Notes: generated by a model from the sequence alone, not told the origin. A stretch of DNA of 22,880 bases from an uncultured Bacilli bacterium (GCA_947628445.1 CANQZX010000009.1:1-22880); one strand, 5' to 3'; shown: positions 1-8,112, numbered from the stretch's first letter. A program made the numbers and translations.

Positions 1-85
1 ATTTCTAGTATAACAATTACTTTTTATTTTTTCATCTTTTCTTGACACTTGTATACATTTTTCTGTGAATAGTAACGGGTTAAAG

Positions 86-110
86 AAAAAAATCAACCAC
101 AATCGGTTGA
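86..110 (-). terminator. thrS intrinsic terminator
   Basis: Read on the minus strand, TCAACC pairs with GGTTGA around a six-base loop and is followed at once by seven T. It starts a few bases after the thrS stop codon, so it ends the thrS transcript. The 85 bases beyond it hold no gene that I can see. Confidence 0.85.
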
Positions 111-114
111 AATT

Positions 115-1866
115 TTATTTTTTACTAGCTCTTAAATCTTCCAGAAATTTAATAAATTCGGGGATCGTTACAGTGATAGTTTCTTCGCTACCATATTTCC
201 GATAACTTACTAAGTTATTTTCGATTTCCTTTTGGCCAATAATAACGGCTAAAGGAATTTTTTTAACAACACTTTCGCGAACGCGATAACCGAGTTTTTC
301 TTCCCGATCATCAAGGTTGGTCCGGAAATTTAAATCGCGTAATTGCGTTTGAAGATTTTCGGCATAGGCTAAATGATTTTCGTTATTAACGGGAATAATA
401 TTTACTTGAACAGGGGCTAACCATAAAGGTAAAATACCTTTCGTTTCTTCTAAATAATAAGCCATAAACCGGTCAATGCTACCAAAGATGGCCCGGTGTA
501 AAACAACGGGAGTTTTTTTACTACCATCGGGAGCAATATAACTTAAATTAAACTTGGCGGGTAAACAGAAATCCAATTGACAAGTCGAAAGCGTATATTC
601 GCCCCCTACGGCCGGTTTAACTTGCACATCAAGTTTAGGTCCATAAAACGCGGCTTCGCCAATTTTTTCGACATATTCAATACCTAAGTCATTTAAAACT
701 TTCCGTAATGTATCTTCGGCATTATCCCACATGGCATCATCGGGATGATATTTAACTTTATCGTTTTTATCTCTTAAAGATAATTCAAAACGGTAATCGG
801 TTATATTTAATTCTTGGTAGACATCTAAGATTAAATTGACAACTTGGGAAAATTCACTCTTAATTTGTTCGGGTGTAACAAAAATATGGGAATCATTTTG
901 ACAGAAAGTCCGGACCCGTTCAATCCCTTTTAAAGCGCCACTAGCTTCAAACCGGCAATCGCGGGCAATTTCACCAATCCGAATCGGTAAATCCCGATAA
1001 GAATGGATTTCGTTAGCGTAAATCATCATATGATGTGGACAATTCATGGGCCGTAAGACAAACTCTTCGCCTTCAACTTCCATTTTAGGAAACATATTTT
1101 CTTGATAATGTTCCCAGTGACCAGAGGTTTTATAAAGTTCCACATTACCTAAAGGTGGGGTCAAAACATGTTTATAGCCAAGTTTCTTTTCTTTATTTTT
1201 GATATAATTTTCTAATTCTTCCCAAATAATATAACCATTGGGTAAATACATAGGTAAGCCCTTGCCCACTAAATCATGAGTCATAAAGATACCTAAATCT
1301 TTGCCAATTTTCCGGTGATCGCGTTCTTTGGCTTCTTCTAATTCTTGTAAATGTTTGGCTAAAGCTTCCGGCGTATCAAAGCAAATCCCATATATCCGTT
1401 GGAGCATATGGTTATTTGCATCATTTTTCCAATAAGCTCCACTCACTTTTAATAATTTAAAGTTTTTTAATTCTTTTAAACTGTCAACATGGGGTCCCCG
1501 ACATAGATCCGTAAAATCGCCTTGGGTATAACAACTAATTACTGTATCATCACTCATATTATTAATTAAATCAATTTTATAAGGATCGTTTTTAAATTTT
1601 TCTAAAGCTTCTTCCCTACTTAATTCTTCGCGATATATTCTTTTACCATCTTTGACTAATTTTTTCATTTCTTTTTCAATTGGTTCTAAATCGTCTATGG
1701 TTAAAGTCCGACCATTTAAATCAATATCGTAATAAAAACCATCTTCAATTACGGGACCAACCCAAAATAAAGCATCGGGATATAAATGCTTGACAGCTTG
1801 AGCCAGTAAATGGGCACAAGAGTGATTCATAACATTTAATTTTTCATTTTCTTTAATATTAATCAT
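115..1866 (-). CDS. thrS: Threonyl-tRNA synthetase lacking the TGS domain
   Basis: Class II aminoacyl-tRNA synthetase that charges tRNA-Thr in the cytoplasm. The 583-residue protein begins directly with the editing domain: H15-x3-H19 and C122-x3-H126 match the HxxxH and CxxxH editing motifs. The catalytic core follows, with zinc-ligand candidates C276 and H327 and a third His in the VVLHRAIFGS motif, then a C-terminal anticodon-binding domain. The usual N-terminal TGS domain of about 60 residues is missing, which explains the length against roughly 640 in Bacillus. I chose ATG at 1866 because GGAGG sits just upstream. A longer reading frame runs back to 1941, but that part is inside the T-box terminator and is not expected to be translated. 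Regulation is by the T-box leader. Confidence 0.96.
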   Translation of the reverse strand: MINIKENEKLNVMNHSCAHLLAQAVKHLYPDALFWVGPVIEDGFYYDIDLNGRTLTIDDLEPIEKEMKKLVKDGKRIYREELSREEALEKFKNDPYKIDLINNMSDDTVISCYTQGDFTDLCRGPHVDSLKELKNFKLLKVSGAYWKNDANNHMLQRIYGICFDTPEALAKHLQELEEAKERDHRKIGKDLGIFMTHDLVGKGLPMYLPNGYIIWEELENYIKNKEKKLGYKHVLTPPLGNVELYKTSGHWEHYQENMFPKMEVEGEEFVLRPMNCPHHMMIYANEIHSYRDLPIRIGEIARDCRFEASGALKGIERVRTFCQNDSHIFVTPEQIKSEFSQVVNLILDVYQELNITDYRFELSLRDKNDKVKYHPDDAMWDNAEDTLRKVLNDLGIEYVEKIGEAAFYGPKLDVQVKPAVGGEYTLSTCQLDFCLPAKFNLSYIAPDGSKKTPVVLHRAIFGSIDRFMAYYLEETKGILPLWLAPVQVNIIPVNNENHLAYAENLQTQLRDLNFRTNLDDREEKLGYRVRESVVKKIPLAVIIGQKEIENNLVSYRKYGSEETITVTIPEFIKFLEDLRASKK

Positions 1867-1886
1867 AATTTTTCCTCCTTCAAAAG

Positions 1887-2079
1887 AAAAAACCCCATTA
1901 TCTGCCAGGAGCAAATAATGCGGTACCATCCTTTTTTTCACTTAATTCGGATAACGGCATGACCCGGAGTTTATTAACCCTCTTGAAAAGGAGTAACTTT
2001 TAAGTTCCTTTATTAGTTTGCACCAACCACTAACTCTCTAAAAAATTTCCTTAAAAATCGTATCTTTTCGCATCAATTT
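1887..2079 (-). ncRNA. T-box riboswitch leader of thrS
   Basis: The minus strand carries GGATGGTACCGCAT (1918-1931), a close match to the conserved T-box sequence that pairs with the acceptor end of uncharged tRNA. It is followed by a terminator: CATTAT/ATAATG and TGC/GCA arms, then six T at 1887-1892. The T-box sequence overlaps the 5' arm of the terminator, as needed for the antiterminator switch. Upstream lie AGAGAG and GGTTGGTG, which resemble conserved Stem I parts. An ACT triplet near 1995 is a possible Thr specifier, but I did not fold Stem I, so this is tentative. The 5' end is inferred from the promoter. Confidence 0.9.
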
Positions 2080-2085
2080 AAATAA

Positions 2086-2114
2086 ATTATAACCTTTATT
2101 TATTTATTTCGCAA
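2086..2114 (-). promoter_or_regulatory. thrS promoter (sigma-A type)
   Basis: On the minus strand, TTGCGA (2109-2114) and a perfect TATAAT (2086-2091) are 17 bases apart. The predicted transcript start near 2079 lies just before the T-box Stem I. Confidence 0.75.
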
Positions 2115-2137
2115 GCCTTTTTCTATTATTATATGTC

Positions 2138-3886
2138 TTAAATTAAAACGCGTGCTCTTTTTTGCTCATCATTTAAAATCATTTGCCGAAATTCACCAGG
2201 CATCATTTTTCCCATGATGAGCATCTTTAAATAAAAATTAATTTCTTCCTGATTCGTAATATTTAAAAATAACAAGGCGGTATCTTGAGAAATTAATTGT
2301 TTTTGTAAGGCTTTGATAACCATTTCATTTAATTTAAATAAATCAAATAAATTTTGATAATATAAAGCATTATGACCATAATTATTAATTAATTCTAAAA
2401 TCGTCCAATGTTTTTCGGCCATTATCTTAGCATAATATAAAGCTAGATCATAACATGAGGTAATAGGTAACTGCGAAATATCCGGTAGTTTTTCAGGTGT
2501 CTCGTCAACCTCAAGCGTTTTAGCAAGGGGATTAGAGTTATCATTCTTTTTAATTTGGCCATTAATTTTATAAAAATGTTGTAATTTTTTAAGAGCGCGT
2601 TTTAAGGTTAAATCAATAGCTTGACGACTAATGCCACAGATATCACCAATTTCTTGAAGCGTCCGCGGACAATCATCACCAAAACCATAACGCAATTTGA
2701 CAACTTTTAATTGATAAGGTGTTAAAGTTGCTAAAGCATCCATTAAAATATCCAAACGCGAATCACCTATAACCTCATCTTCTAACTCCCGAATAGCCGT
2801 TTTATTGAGATAATTTTCAAGAGTTGTGATACTAATAACATCATCCGTATGGGAACTAACTTTACTATCTAAAGATAAAGGATTCCGCAACACTTGATAT
2901 TCCCGTAATTTAAGGACTTGATCTAGAGTTAGGCCTAGTTGTTCTGCCACTAGATTAGGATCAACATCATCAATATCAACATTATATTTTTTAGCTAAAT
3001 CAATTTCAACTTTTTGAAGATGGGCTAAACGATAATACAAATGACTAGGAATGCGGACAGTCTTTTCATAATCAACGATGTAACGATTAATTTTAGCTCT
3101 AATCCACCAATCTGCATAAGTTGTAAAACGATAACCTTTTTTATAATCAAATTTTTGCGCAGCCCGAATTAAACCTTCATTCCCCGCTTGAATAAAATCT
3201 TCTAATTTTAAATGACTACCATAATAACCTTTGGCAATTGCTACGACTAAACGCAAATTAGCCACAATTAATTTATTAAAATTATCTGGATTATCTAAAT
3301 GTTGGACTAACTCTTTTTCTTCTTCGGGACTAAGTAAAGGGATTTTTTTAATTTCGGCAAAATAAAGGCGTAAATTATCACTTACTATGACATTTAATTC
3401 TTGATTTCGTTCATTGGCCTTTTTATGATCTTTTTTAGTTAAAATACAATACATTATTAATAATTCTTTAACATCATTTTGGGTTGTTAAATTATCTAAA
3501 CTATCTTCTTGGATTGAAACATTGGTCGGAAAAATACAAGTAAAAATATTTTTGAATCCCGTACTTTCTTTTAATAATTTTTCGAAATTAGCTAAGTTCA
3601 TGACGATAGACCATGCTTTTAAAAGTTCACTTACTTTTTCTAAAGTTTTAATTGCTACATAGGGCGTTTTAACCTCAAAATTATAATCTAAATAATTAGC
3701 TAACCAAGATATTTCCCCTTTTTGCCAAGTTTCAGCAATTTGTTCGAAGATTTTTAGTTGTGATTTCCTGATGGTATCTTTGGCTGGATAATATTGCTTA
3801 ACGATATCTTTATAAAAAGCTAAATCTGCATTAAATATGTGAAATTCTTGCTTTAATGCTAAAGCTAATTGATCAATGGTTTCCAT
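2138..3886 (-). CDS. Sigma-70 family factor with C-terminal ParB-like module
   Basis: The 582-residue protein has a complete sigma-70 core in the middle: region 1.2 (about 168-198, LRLYFAEIKKIPLLSPEEE), region 2 (205-282, with LRLVVAIAKGYYG, EDFIQAGNEGLIRA and FTTYADWWIR), region 3 (285-365) and region 4 (380-437). Residues 1-165 are mostly helical and unrecognised. After a polar linker, residues 476-572 align without gaps to the Spo0J/ParB HTH core. Group 1 sigma factors in Firmicutes are about 370 residues and lack both extensions. Residues used by sigma-A for -10 and -35 contacts are changed, so this is probably an alternative sigma factor. ATG at 3886 is preferred: AGGGGGA lies six bases upstream, while the longer TTG start at 3904 falls at the edge of that SD. 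It lies 60 bases downstream of the repeat-protein gene, probably in one operon with it. Confidence 0.85.
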   Translation of the reverse strand: METIDQLALALKQEFHIFNADLAFYKDIVKQYYPAKDTIRKSQLKIFEQIAETWQKGEISWLANYLDYNFEVKTPYVAIKTLEKVSELLKAWSIVMNLANFEKLLKESTGFKNIFTCIFPTNVSIQEDSLDNLTTQNDVKELLIMYCILTKKDHKKANERNQELNVIVSDNLRLYFAEIKKIPLLSPEEEKELVQHLDNPDNFNKLIVANLRLVVAIAKGYYGSHLKLEDFIQAGNEGLIRAAQKFDYKKGYRFTTYADWWIRAKINRYIVDYEKTVRIPSHLYYRLAHLQKVEIDLAKKYNVDIDDVDPNLVAEQLGLTLDQVLKLREYQVLRNPLSLDSKVSSHTDDVISITTLENYLNKTAIRELEDEVIGDSRLDILMDALATLTPYQLKVVKLRYGFGDDCPRTLQEIGDICGISRQAIDLTLKRALKKLQHFYKINGQIKKNDNSNPLAKTLEVDETPEKLPDISQLPITSCYDLALYYAKIMAEKHWTILELINNYGHNALYYQNLFDLFKLNEMVIKALQKQLISQDTALLFLNITNQEEINFYLKMLIMGKMMPGEFRQMILNDEQKRARVLI

Positions 3887-3946
3887 CCCAAATCCCCCTC
3901 TCAAACAGAATATCTTAACACATTATCCAAAATTTGCAATGTTAAA

Positions 3947-6391
3947 TTAATAAATATTTAGTTTCCTGATTTCATTTAAAGGTTCGATTTCTTGAGCAAA
4001 AAATTTTAAATAACTATCATTTATTTCTTTTAAAAAATGAATTATTTTTTCTAAACTCTCAAGAATTTCTTTTTCAGTTTTATTCATCAATTTAGCAATT
4101 TCGTTTAAAGGTAATTGTTTTAAATATAGAACCATTATCTTTTGATATTCTAAAGGTAAAAATGCAATAATATTAGCCAGCACTTGATTAGGACTAATTG
4201 GGTTTTCTGGCAAAAGCTTTTCACTTTCTTTAAAGGCACTTAAATAACTAAGTTGGTCTTTAATTTGTTTTAAAACCTTAACCCCATTAGCGACATTAGT
4301 TTTAACAGCCCCGGCAACTTGACTATAATCGGCCCGGCCTAAAAAATCAGGACCAAACATTAACTGCATAATATGATAATATTCCGTTTGAGGATTAAAT
4401 GCGGGATGATTTACTAAAACTTTTAAAGTTTCCGGTGAACAATCTAAAATTTCACATAAATATCGACCTTTATATTTATAACGGGGACTAACATATTTAA
4501 AACCTTTTTTTAATGAATTAACTTTACTGCGATATTGTGCTTTTTCTGCACTCGTTAAATTATCGCCATTATATCGTTCATCTAAATTGGCTCCGTGCGC
4601 TTTAAAAAGCATTTCATAACCCCGACCCTTTTGACAATTATGGATAATATACGGAATATCTTCCGCGGAACACTCCAGTTTTTCCCATAAAAATGGTGGG
4701 TTAAGCCGTTTAACAATTCTTTCTAAATAACCATCTTTATATTTTTTATGTAATTTATAAATTTCGGAATAATATTGTTGTCTTTCTTCTGGAGTTAAAT
4801 TAAGTAAGTTTTGTTCTTGATCTAAATTAGGTCCATAAACCTTATAAAGCACTTGTACATAAGCCGAATCTTTATGGGAATTAGCAATTAAAAGCGGAAT
4901 ATCTTCGGCTGGGCAACCCAATTTTTCCCAAAGATAAGGTGATTTTAATCCCGTTTCTTTTTGTTGCATTTCTTTTTTCCGGCGACGAAGATATTTAATT
5001 TGGCCAACATAAAAATTTTGTTCTGTTAAAGATAATTTACTTAAATCTTGGATACTTTTAAAATCTTGCCCATGCACTTTTTGTAAAAGGGTAAAATCCA
5101 TTTGGGCACAAAAGTTAAATAAAGGGATAAGTTCTTCTTCGGCACAGCCAATTATTTGCCATAAATAAGCTTGAGCTCCATTTGCTTTTGGTTTAGGCAA
5201 ATTATCACAATTTTTTTGACGCAAGCGTATGATAAAATTAAAATATAATTTTTTTTCCGCTTTCGTTAGACATTTTAAATCATGGGCTTGATCAAGATTA
5301 GGACCATGGATTTTGGTTAAAACCTCGAAGGTTTGTGTTTCCCGACTATTATTTATTATTAAAGCAGGAATTTGTTCAGCCGAACAACCCACTCTTTCCC
5401 AAAGAAAATGGGTAGATGGTGAGGGAATAATTTTATTATCTTTAATTGCTTTTTTTAAAGCCTTAATTTTATATTGATATAATTTCCGTTCTTGATTATC
5501 TAAATTGTCAAAATTTTGAACTTGATCTAAGTTGGGACCATGAACTTGATAAAGAACTTTATTACTTTTGGTATCCTCTTGACAAAGCGCTACCACATCG
5601 GCAATTTTTTCTTGAGAATAACCAATAATCTCACCTAAATATAAAGGCCTAGAAACGGCAAGATCCTTCGCTGTTTTTGCTGTCCGCCGGGGCTTTTTCC
5701 CTTTGGCCGTATTTTTCCAAATTATTTCTTTACTAAAGTTTAGCCAATAGTTATACTTTTCAACATCCGCGGTTGTAAACTTTGAAAAATCACACTTTTC
5801 ACTTAAATTTTCGCCATGAGCTTTTTGCCAAATAGCTTTTGCCTCTGGATAAAAATCTAAAACAGTTTTTTTAATTAAATTAAACTCATCACTATTACAT
5901 TCGAGCATTTCTAAAATTGATTTAGGGCGATTCGCTACCACTCTTTTTCCGTCCACATACAATTTTTGATAATTTTCTTGTAAAATACTAATGGTACTAT
6001 TAAAAATTCTTCTATCGGCATCGCTAATTTTAGTAAAATCGGCACTGCCATCTAAATTTTCTCCATAAATAATTTTTAAAACCCGGATTCGGGCCGCCCG
6101 TTCATTTAAATTTTTTAACAAGTCAGTTAAAATAGCATGATTACAACCAATTAAAGTTTCCAATGTAACATCGGTCTTTTGAAAATTTTTCCGTAAATCT
6201 CTTAAAATTGGTTGATATGTTATTTTTTCCATGCCGGCTAGTTTTTTAATATTTTCGGCTTGATCATAATTATTTCCAAACACCTTTTGCATTAATTTTT
6301 GCGTACTAAGTGGCATTTGTTTCATAAATTTTTGCATCATTACCAAGTTGCATCCTAAAATTTCATTTAAATATTTTGGTGCATTATCCAT
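3947..6391 (-). CDS. Nine-repeat helical protein with sigma-region-4-like HTH
   Basis: I do not recognise this 814-residue protein as a named family. It contains nine degenerate repeats of 69-93 residues, starting near residues 7, 76, 158, 251, 329, 409, 486, 567 and 644. Each begins with an aromatic/hydrophobic LxExxGC block, continues to a (Y/H)GxNLD turn and ends in a helix of the type LtxxExxxYxxxixxLkk. The C-terminus, about 733-790, resembles sigma-70 region 4 (LPLEYQKIMVLYLKQLPLNE, then an IAKLM...EKEI recognition helix). There is no signal peptide or membrane segment, so it is cytoplasmic. ATG at 6391 follows AAGGGGG and matches the first repeat; upstream in-frame codons would run into the divergent uvrX promoter. 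Nucleic-acid binding is inferred from the HTH and the basic inter-repeat linkers. Confidence 0.8.
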   Translation of the reverse strand: MDNAPKYLNEILGCNLVMMQKFMKQMPLSTQKLMQKVFGNNYDQAENIKKLAGMEKITYQPILRDLRKNFQKTDVTLETLIGCNHAILTDLLKNLNERAARIRVLKIIYGENLDGSADFTKISDADRRIFNSTISILQENYQKLYVDGKRVVANRPKSILEMLECNSDEFNLIKKTVLDFYPEAKAIWQKAHGENLSEKCDFSKFTTADVEKYNYWLNFSKEIIWKNTAKGKKPRRTAKTAKDLAVSRPLYLGEIIGYSQEKIADVVALCQEDTKSNKVLYQVHGPNLDQVQNFDNLDNQERKLYQYKIKALKKAIKDNKIIPSPSTHFLWERVGCSAEQIPALIINNSRETQTFEVLTKIHGPNLDQAHDLKCLTKAEKKLYFNFIIRLRQKNCDNLPKPKANGAQAYLWQIIGCAEEELIPLFNFCAQMDFTLLQKVHGQDFKSIQDLSKLSLTEQNFYVGQIKYLRRRKKEMQQKETGLKSPYLWEKLGCPAEDIPLLIANSHKDSAYVQVLYKVYGPNLDQEQNLLNLTPEERQQYYSEIYKLHKKYKDGYLERIVKRLNPPFLWEKLECSAEDIPYIIHNCQKGRGYEMLFKAHGANLDERYNGDNLTSAEKAQYRSKVNSLKKGFKYVSPRYKYKGRYLCEILDCSPETLKVLVNHPAFNPQTEYYHIMQLMFGPDFLGRADYSQVAGAVKTNVANGVKVLKQIKDQLSYLSAFKESEKLLPENPISPNQVLANIIAFLPLEYQKIMVLYLKQLPLNEIAKLMNKTEKEILESLEKIIHFLKEINDSYLKFFAQEIEPLNEIRKLNIY
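4247..6373 (-). repeat. Array of nine ~80-residue protein repeats
   Basis: The array fills residues 7-715 of the repeat protein. Spacings between repeat starts are 69, 82, 93, 78, 80, 77, 81 and 77 residues. A Cys at the end of the LxExxGC block is kept in eight of nine copies; the fourth has Tyr. The (Y/H)GxNLD turn is best kept in copies 4, 5 and 7. Repeats 5, 7 and 8 are the most alike (FLWERVGCSAEQIP, YLWEKLGCPAEDIP, FLWEKLECSAEDIP). The similarity is at protein level, not in the DNA, so the array is old. Confidence 0.85.
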
Positions 6392-6413
6392 TTCCCTTTC
6401 CCCCTTGGCGAAT

Positions 6414-6422
6414 ATCATACCA
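6414..6422 (-). promoter_or_regulatory. Extended -10 of the repeat-protein gene
   Basis: The minus strand reads TGGTATGAT, an extended -10 (TGN plus five of six TATAAT bases), about 23 bases before the ATG at 6391. No convincing -35 is seen. Confidence 0.5.
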
Positions 6423-6462
6423 CATTTTAAATAAAAAATACATTTATTTCCAAAAAAAGGAA

Positions 6463-6490
6463 TTGCACTCTTGGCATAATTTGCTATAAT
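6463..6490 (+). promoter_or_regulatory. uvrX promoter
   Basis: A perfect TATAAT lies at 6485-6490 with a weak TTGCAC 16 bases upstream at 6463-6468. The predicted start of transcription falls close to the LexA-like operator at 6498-6511. Confidence 0.6.
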
Positions 6491-6497
6491 GAATTTA

Positions 6498-6511
6498 GAA
6501 ACATTTGTTTG
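6498..6511 (+). promoter_or_regulatory. LexA/DinR-like operator
   Basis: GAAACATTTGTTTG has inverted AAACA/TGTTT arms and fits most of the Bacillus LexA consensus CGAACRNRYGTTYG; the first two bases differ. It lies between the -10 and the GGAGG of uvrX, a place where bound LexA would block transcription. SOS control of Y-family polymerases is common in Firmicutes. Confidence 0.55.
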
Positions 6512-6521
6512 GAGGTGGGTT

Positions 6522-7784
6522 ATGGAAGAATTATATCCTAAAAGAAATATTCTTTGTATTGATTTAAAAAGCTTTTTTGCTTCCTGCGAATGTGTAGAAC
6601 GGGGACTGGATCCTTTCACCGTTCCTTTAGTTGTGGCTAATAAAAATCAAGGTCATGGAGCCATTACCTTAGCTATAACTCCTTGTTTAAAAAAATACGG
6701 GATTGCTTCCCGAACCCGGTTATATGATATTCCTTCACATATTAAATATACGATTGTGCCACCCCGGATGAAACTTTATCTAGCCAAAAGTAAAGAGGTT
6801 GTCAACATTTATCTTGATTATGTTAGTGAAGAAGATTTACATGTTTACTCTATTGATGAATGCTTTTTAGATGTCACGAATTATTTAAAACTTTATCAAA
6901 AAACCGCCTATGAACTAGCGGAAGATATTCTTAAAACTATCTATCAAAAAACGGGACTTACCGCGAACTGTGGGATTGGGCCCAATATGTTACTAGCTAA
7001 AGTGGCGATGGATACGGAAGCTAAAAAATATAAAAATGGGATTGCTGAATGGACCTATGAAGATATTCCCACGAAACTTTGGCCCATTAAACAGCTTTCC
7101 AAAATGTGGGGCATTGGTCCCCGGATGGAAAAGAATTTAAATATTTTAAAAATATATTCCGTGGGAGATTTAGCTAATTATGAACGCAATATTTTAAAAG
7201 ATAAGTTTGGCGTCATGGGAGCTGAACTTTGGAATCACGCTAATGGGATTGACTTAAGTCGCATCAATGATTATAAAGAACTACCGAAAGATAAGTCCTA
7301 TAGTCATTCCCAAGTATTATTTAAAGATTATAATGAAAATAATGTTAAATTAATTATTAACGAAATGGTGGAACTTTTAGCAGCCCGCCTAAGACAAAAC
7401 AAAAAACAAACCACAATTATTGGTTTAGGCATTGGCTATTCTAAGGACATTCAAGGGGGATTTTATCATTCTACCAAATTAGATGCCCCTACCGATTCAC
7501 CTAACGAAATCCGCCATTTTTGTGAAATTATTTTCGATCGTTACTATGAGTTTTTGCCAATTCGGAAAGTAACTATTTCCTGTGGAGGCCTCCAAGCTAA
7601 AAAAGGCGTCCAACTAGATTTATTTCATTCTTTAGAAAAAATTGAAGAAGAAAATAAAATTAATGCCACTATCGATGAAATTAAAAATAAATTTGGCAAA
7701 AATAGTATTATTAAAGCTTCTAGTCTTCTTCCGGATTCTACCGCAATTGAAAGAAATCAAAAAATTGGAGGCCACCATGAATAA
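6522..7784 (+). CDS. uvrX: Y-family DNA polymerase, UvrX/UmuC-like
   Basis: Translesion DNA polymerase of the Firmicutes UvrX/YqjW group, 420 residues. The palm-domain metal ligands are visible: D14 in CIDLKSFFAS and D112-E113 in YSIDECFLD. A helix-hairpin-helix follows (LSKMWGIGPRMEKNL), then the little-finger domain. QLDLF at residues 364-368 is a textbook beta-clamp-binding motif. ATG at 6522 is preceded by GGAGGTGGGTT; an in-frame upstream extension overlaps the operator and is unlikely. The gene overlaps yolD by eight bases, the usual UvrX-YolD arrangement. No catalytic residue is missing, so it should be active. The LexA-like box suggests induction by DNA damage. UvrX versus another UmuC paralogue cannot be settled here. 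Confidence 0.92.
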   Translation: MEELYPKRNILCIDLKSFFASCECVERGLDPFTVPLVVANKNQGHGAITLAITPCLKKYGIASRTRLYDIPSHIKYTIVPPRMKLYLAKSKEVVNIYLDYVSEEDLHVYSIDECFLDVTNYLKLYQKTAYELAEDILKTIYQKTGLTANCGIGPNMLLAKVAMDTEAKKYKNGIAEWTYEDIPTKLWPIKQLSKMWGIGPRMEKNLNILKIYSVGDLANYERNILKDKFGVMGAELWNHANGIDLSRINDYKELPKDKSYSHSQVLFKDYNENNVKLIINEMVELLAARLRQNKKQTTIIGLGIGYSKDIQGGFYHSTKLDAPTDSPNEIRHFCEIIFDRYYEFLPIRKVTISCGGLQAKKGVQLDLFHSLEKIEEENKINATIDEIKNKFGKNSIIKASSLLPDSTAIERNQKIGGHHE

Positions 7785-8112
7785 ATTTGATCGTGGTTTT
7801 ATTAAATGGCAACCATTTGAATCATTAGGTCCTTCAAAACAAGTAATTAATAGTTTAGTTCGGGAAAAAAGTAAAATTCCTAAACCAGTTTTATCGGAAG
7901 ATGAAACCAGTAATCTTGAGGCTAAAATTATTGAAGCTTATTATAGTAAAGAAAAAGTTATTCTTTCCTATTATCAAAGTGGTTTTATTCAAAAAGTCCA
8001 AGGACAAATCATAAAAATAGACCATGTTTATAAAATGATCTATTTAAATTCTAATTTAAAATTATTATTTTCGCAAATAATTGCTATTGTTGTTCCGTCG
8101 TCGTTGGGGTAG
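7777..8112 (+). CDS. yolD: YolD-like protein
   Basis: A 111-residue YolD-family protein, commonly encoded directly after UvrX-type polymerases and thought to help or restrain them, as UmuD does UmuC. The family signature is clear: DRGFIKWQPFESL near the N-terminus, KIPKPVLSEDE in the middle, and a C-terminal beta-rich part (VILSYYQSGFIQKVQGQIIKI). ATG at 7777 has TTGGAGG six bases upstream and overlaps the end of uvrX, which points to translational coupling. Its last 29 bases overlap, tail to tail, the end of the acidic membrane-protein gene on the other strand. No terminator is seen in this overlap. Confidence 0.9.
   Translation: MNKFDRGFIKWQPFESLGPSKQVINSLVREKSKIPKPVLSEDETSNLEAKIIEAYYSKEKVILSYYQSGFIQKVQGQIIKIDHVYKMIYLNSNLKLLFSQIIAIVVPSSLG

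Noticed and set aside
42..70. TTGACA on the plus strand as a promoter
   Set aside because: No acceptable -10 at 16-18 bases, and no plus-strand gene follows.
1867..1941. Longer N-terminus for thrS
   Set aside because: The extra codons are the T-box terminator stem, and the SD for ATG at 1866 is strong.
6392..6619. Upstream extension of the repeat protein
   Set aside because: It would cross the uvrX promoter and the start of uvrX on the other strand. The SD and first repeat fit ATG at 6391.
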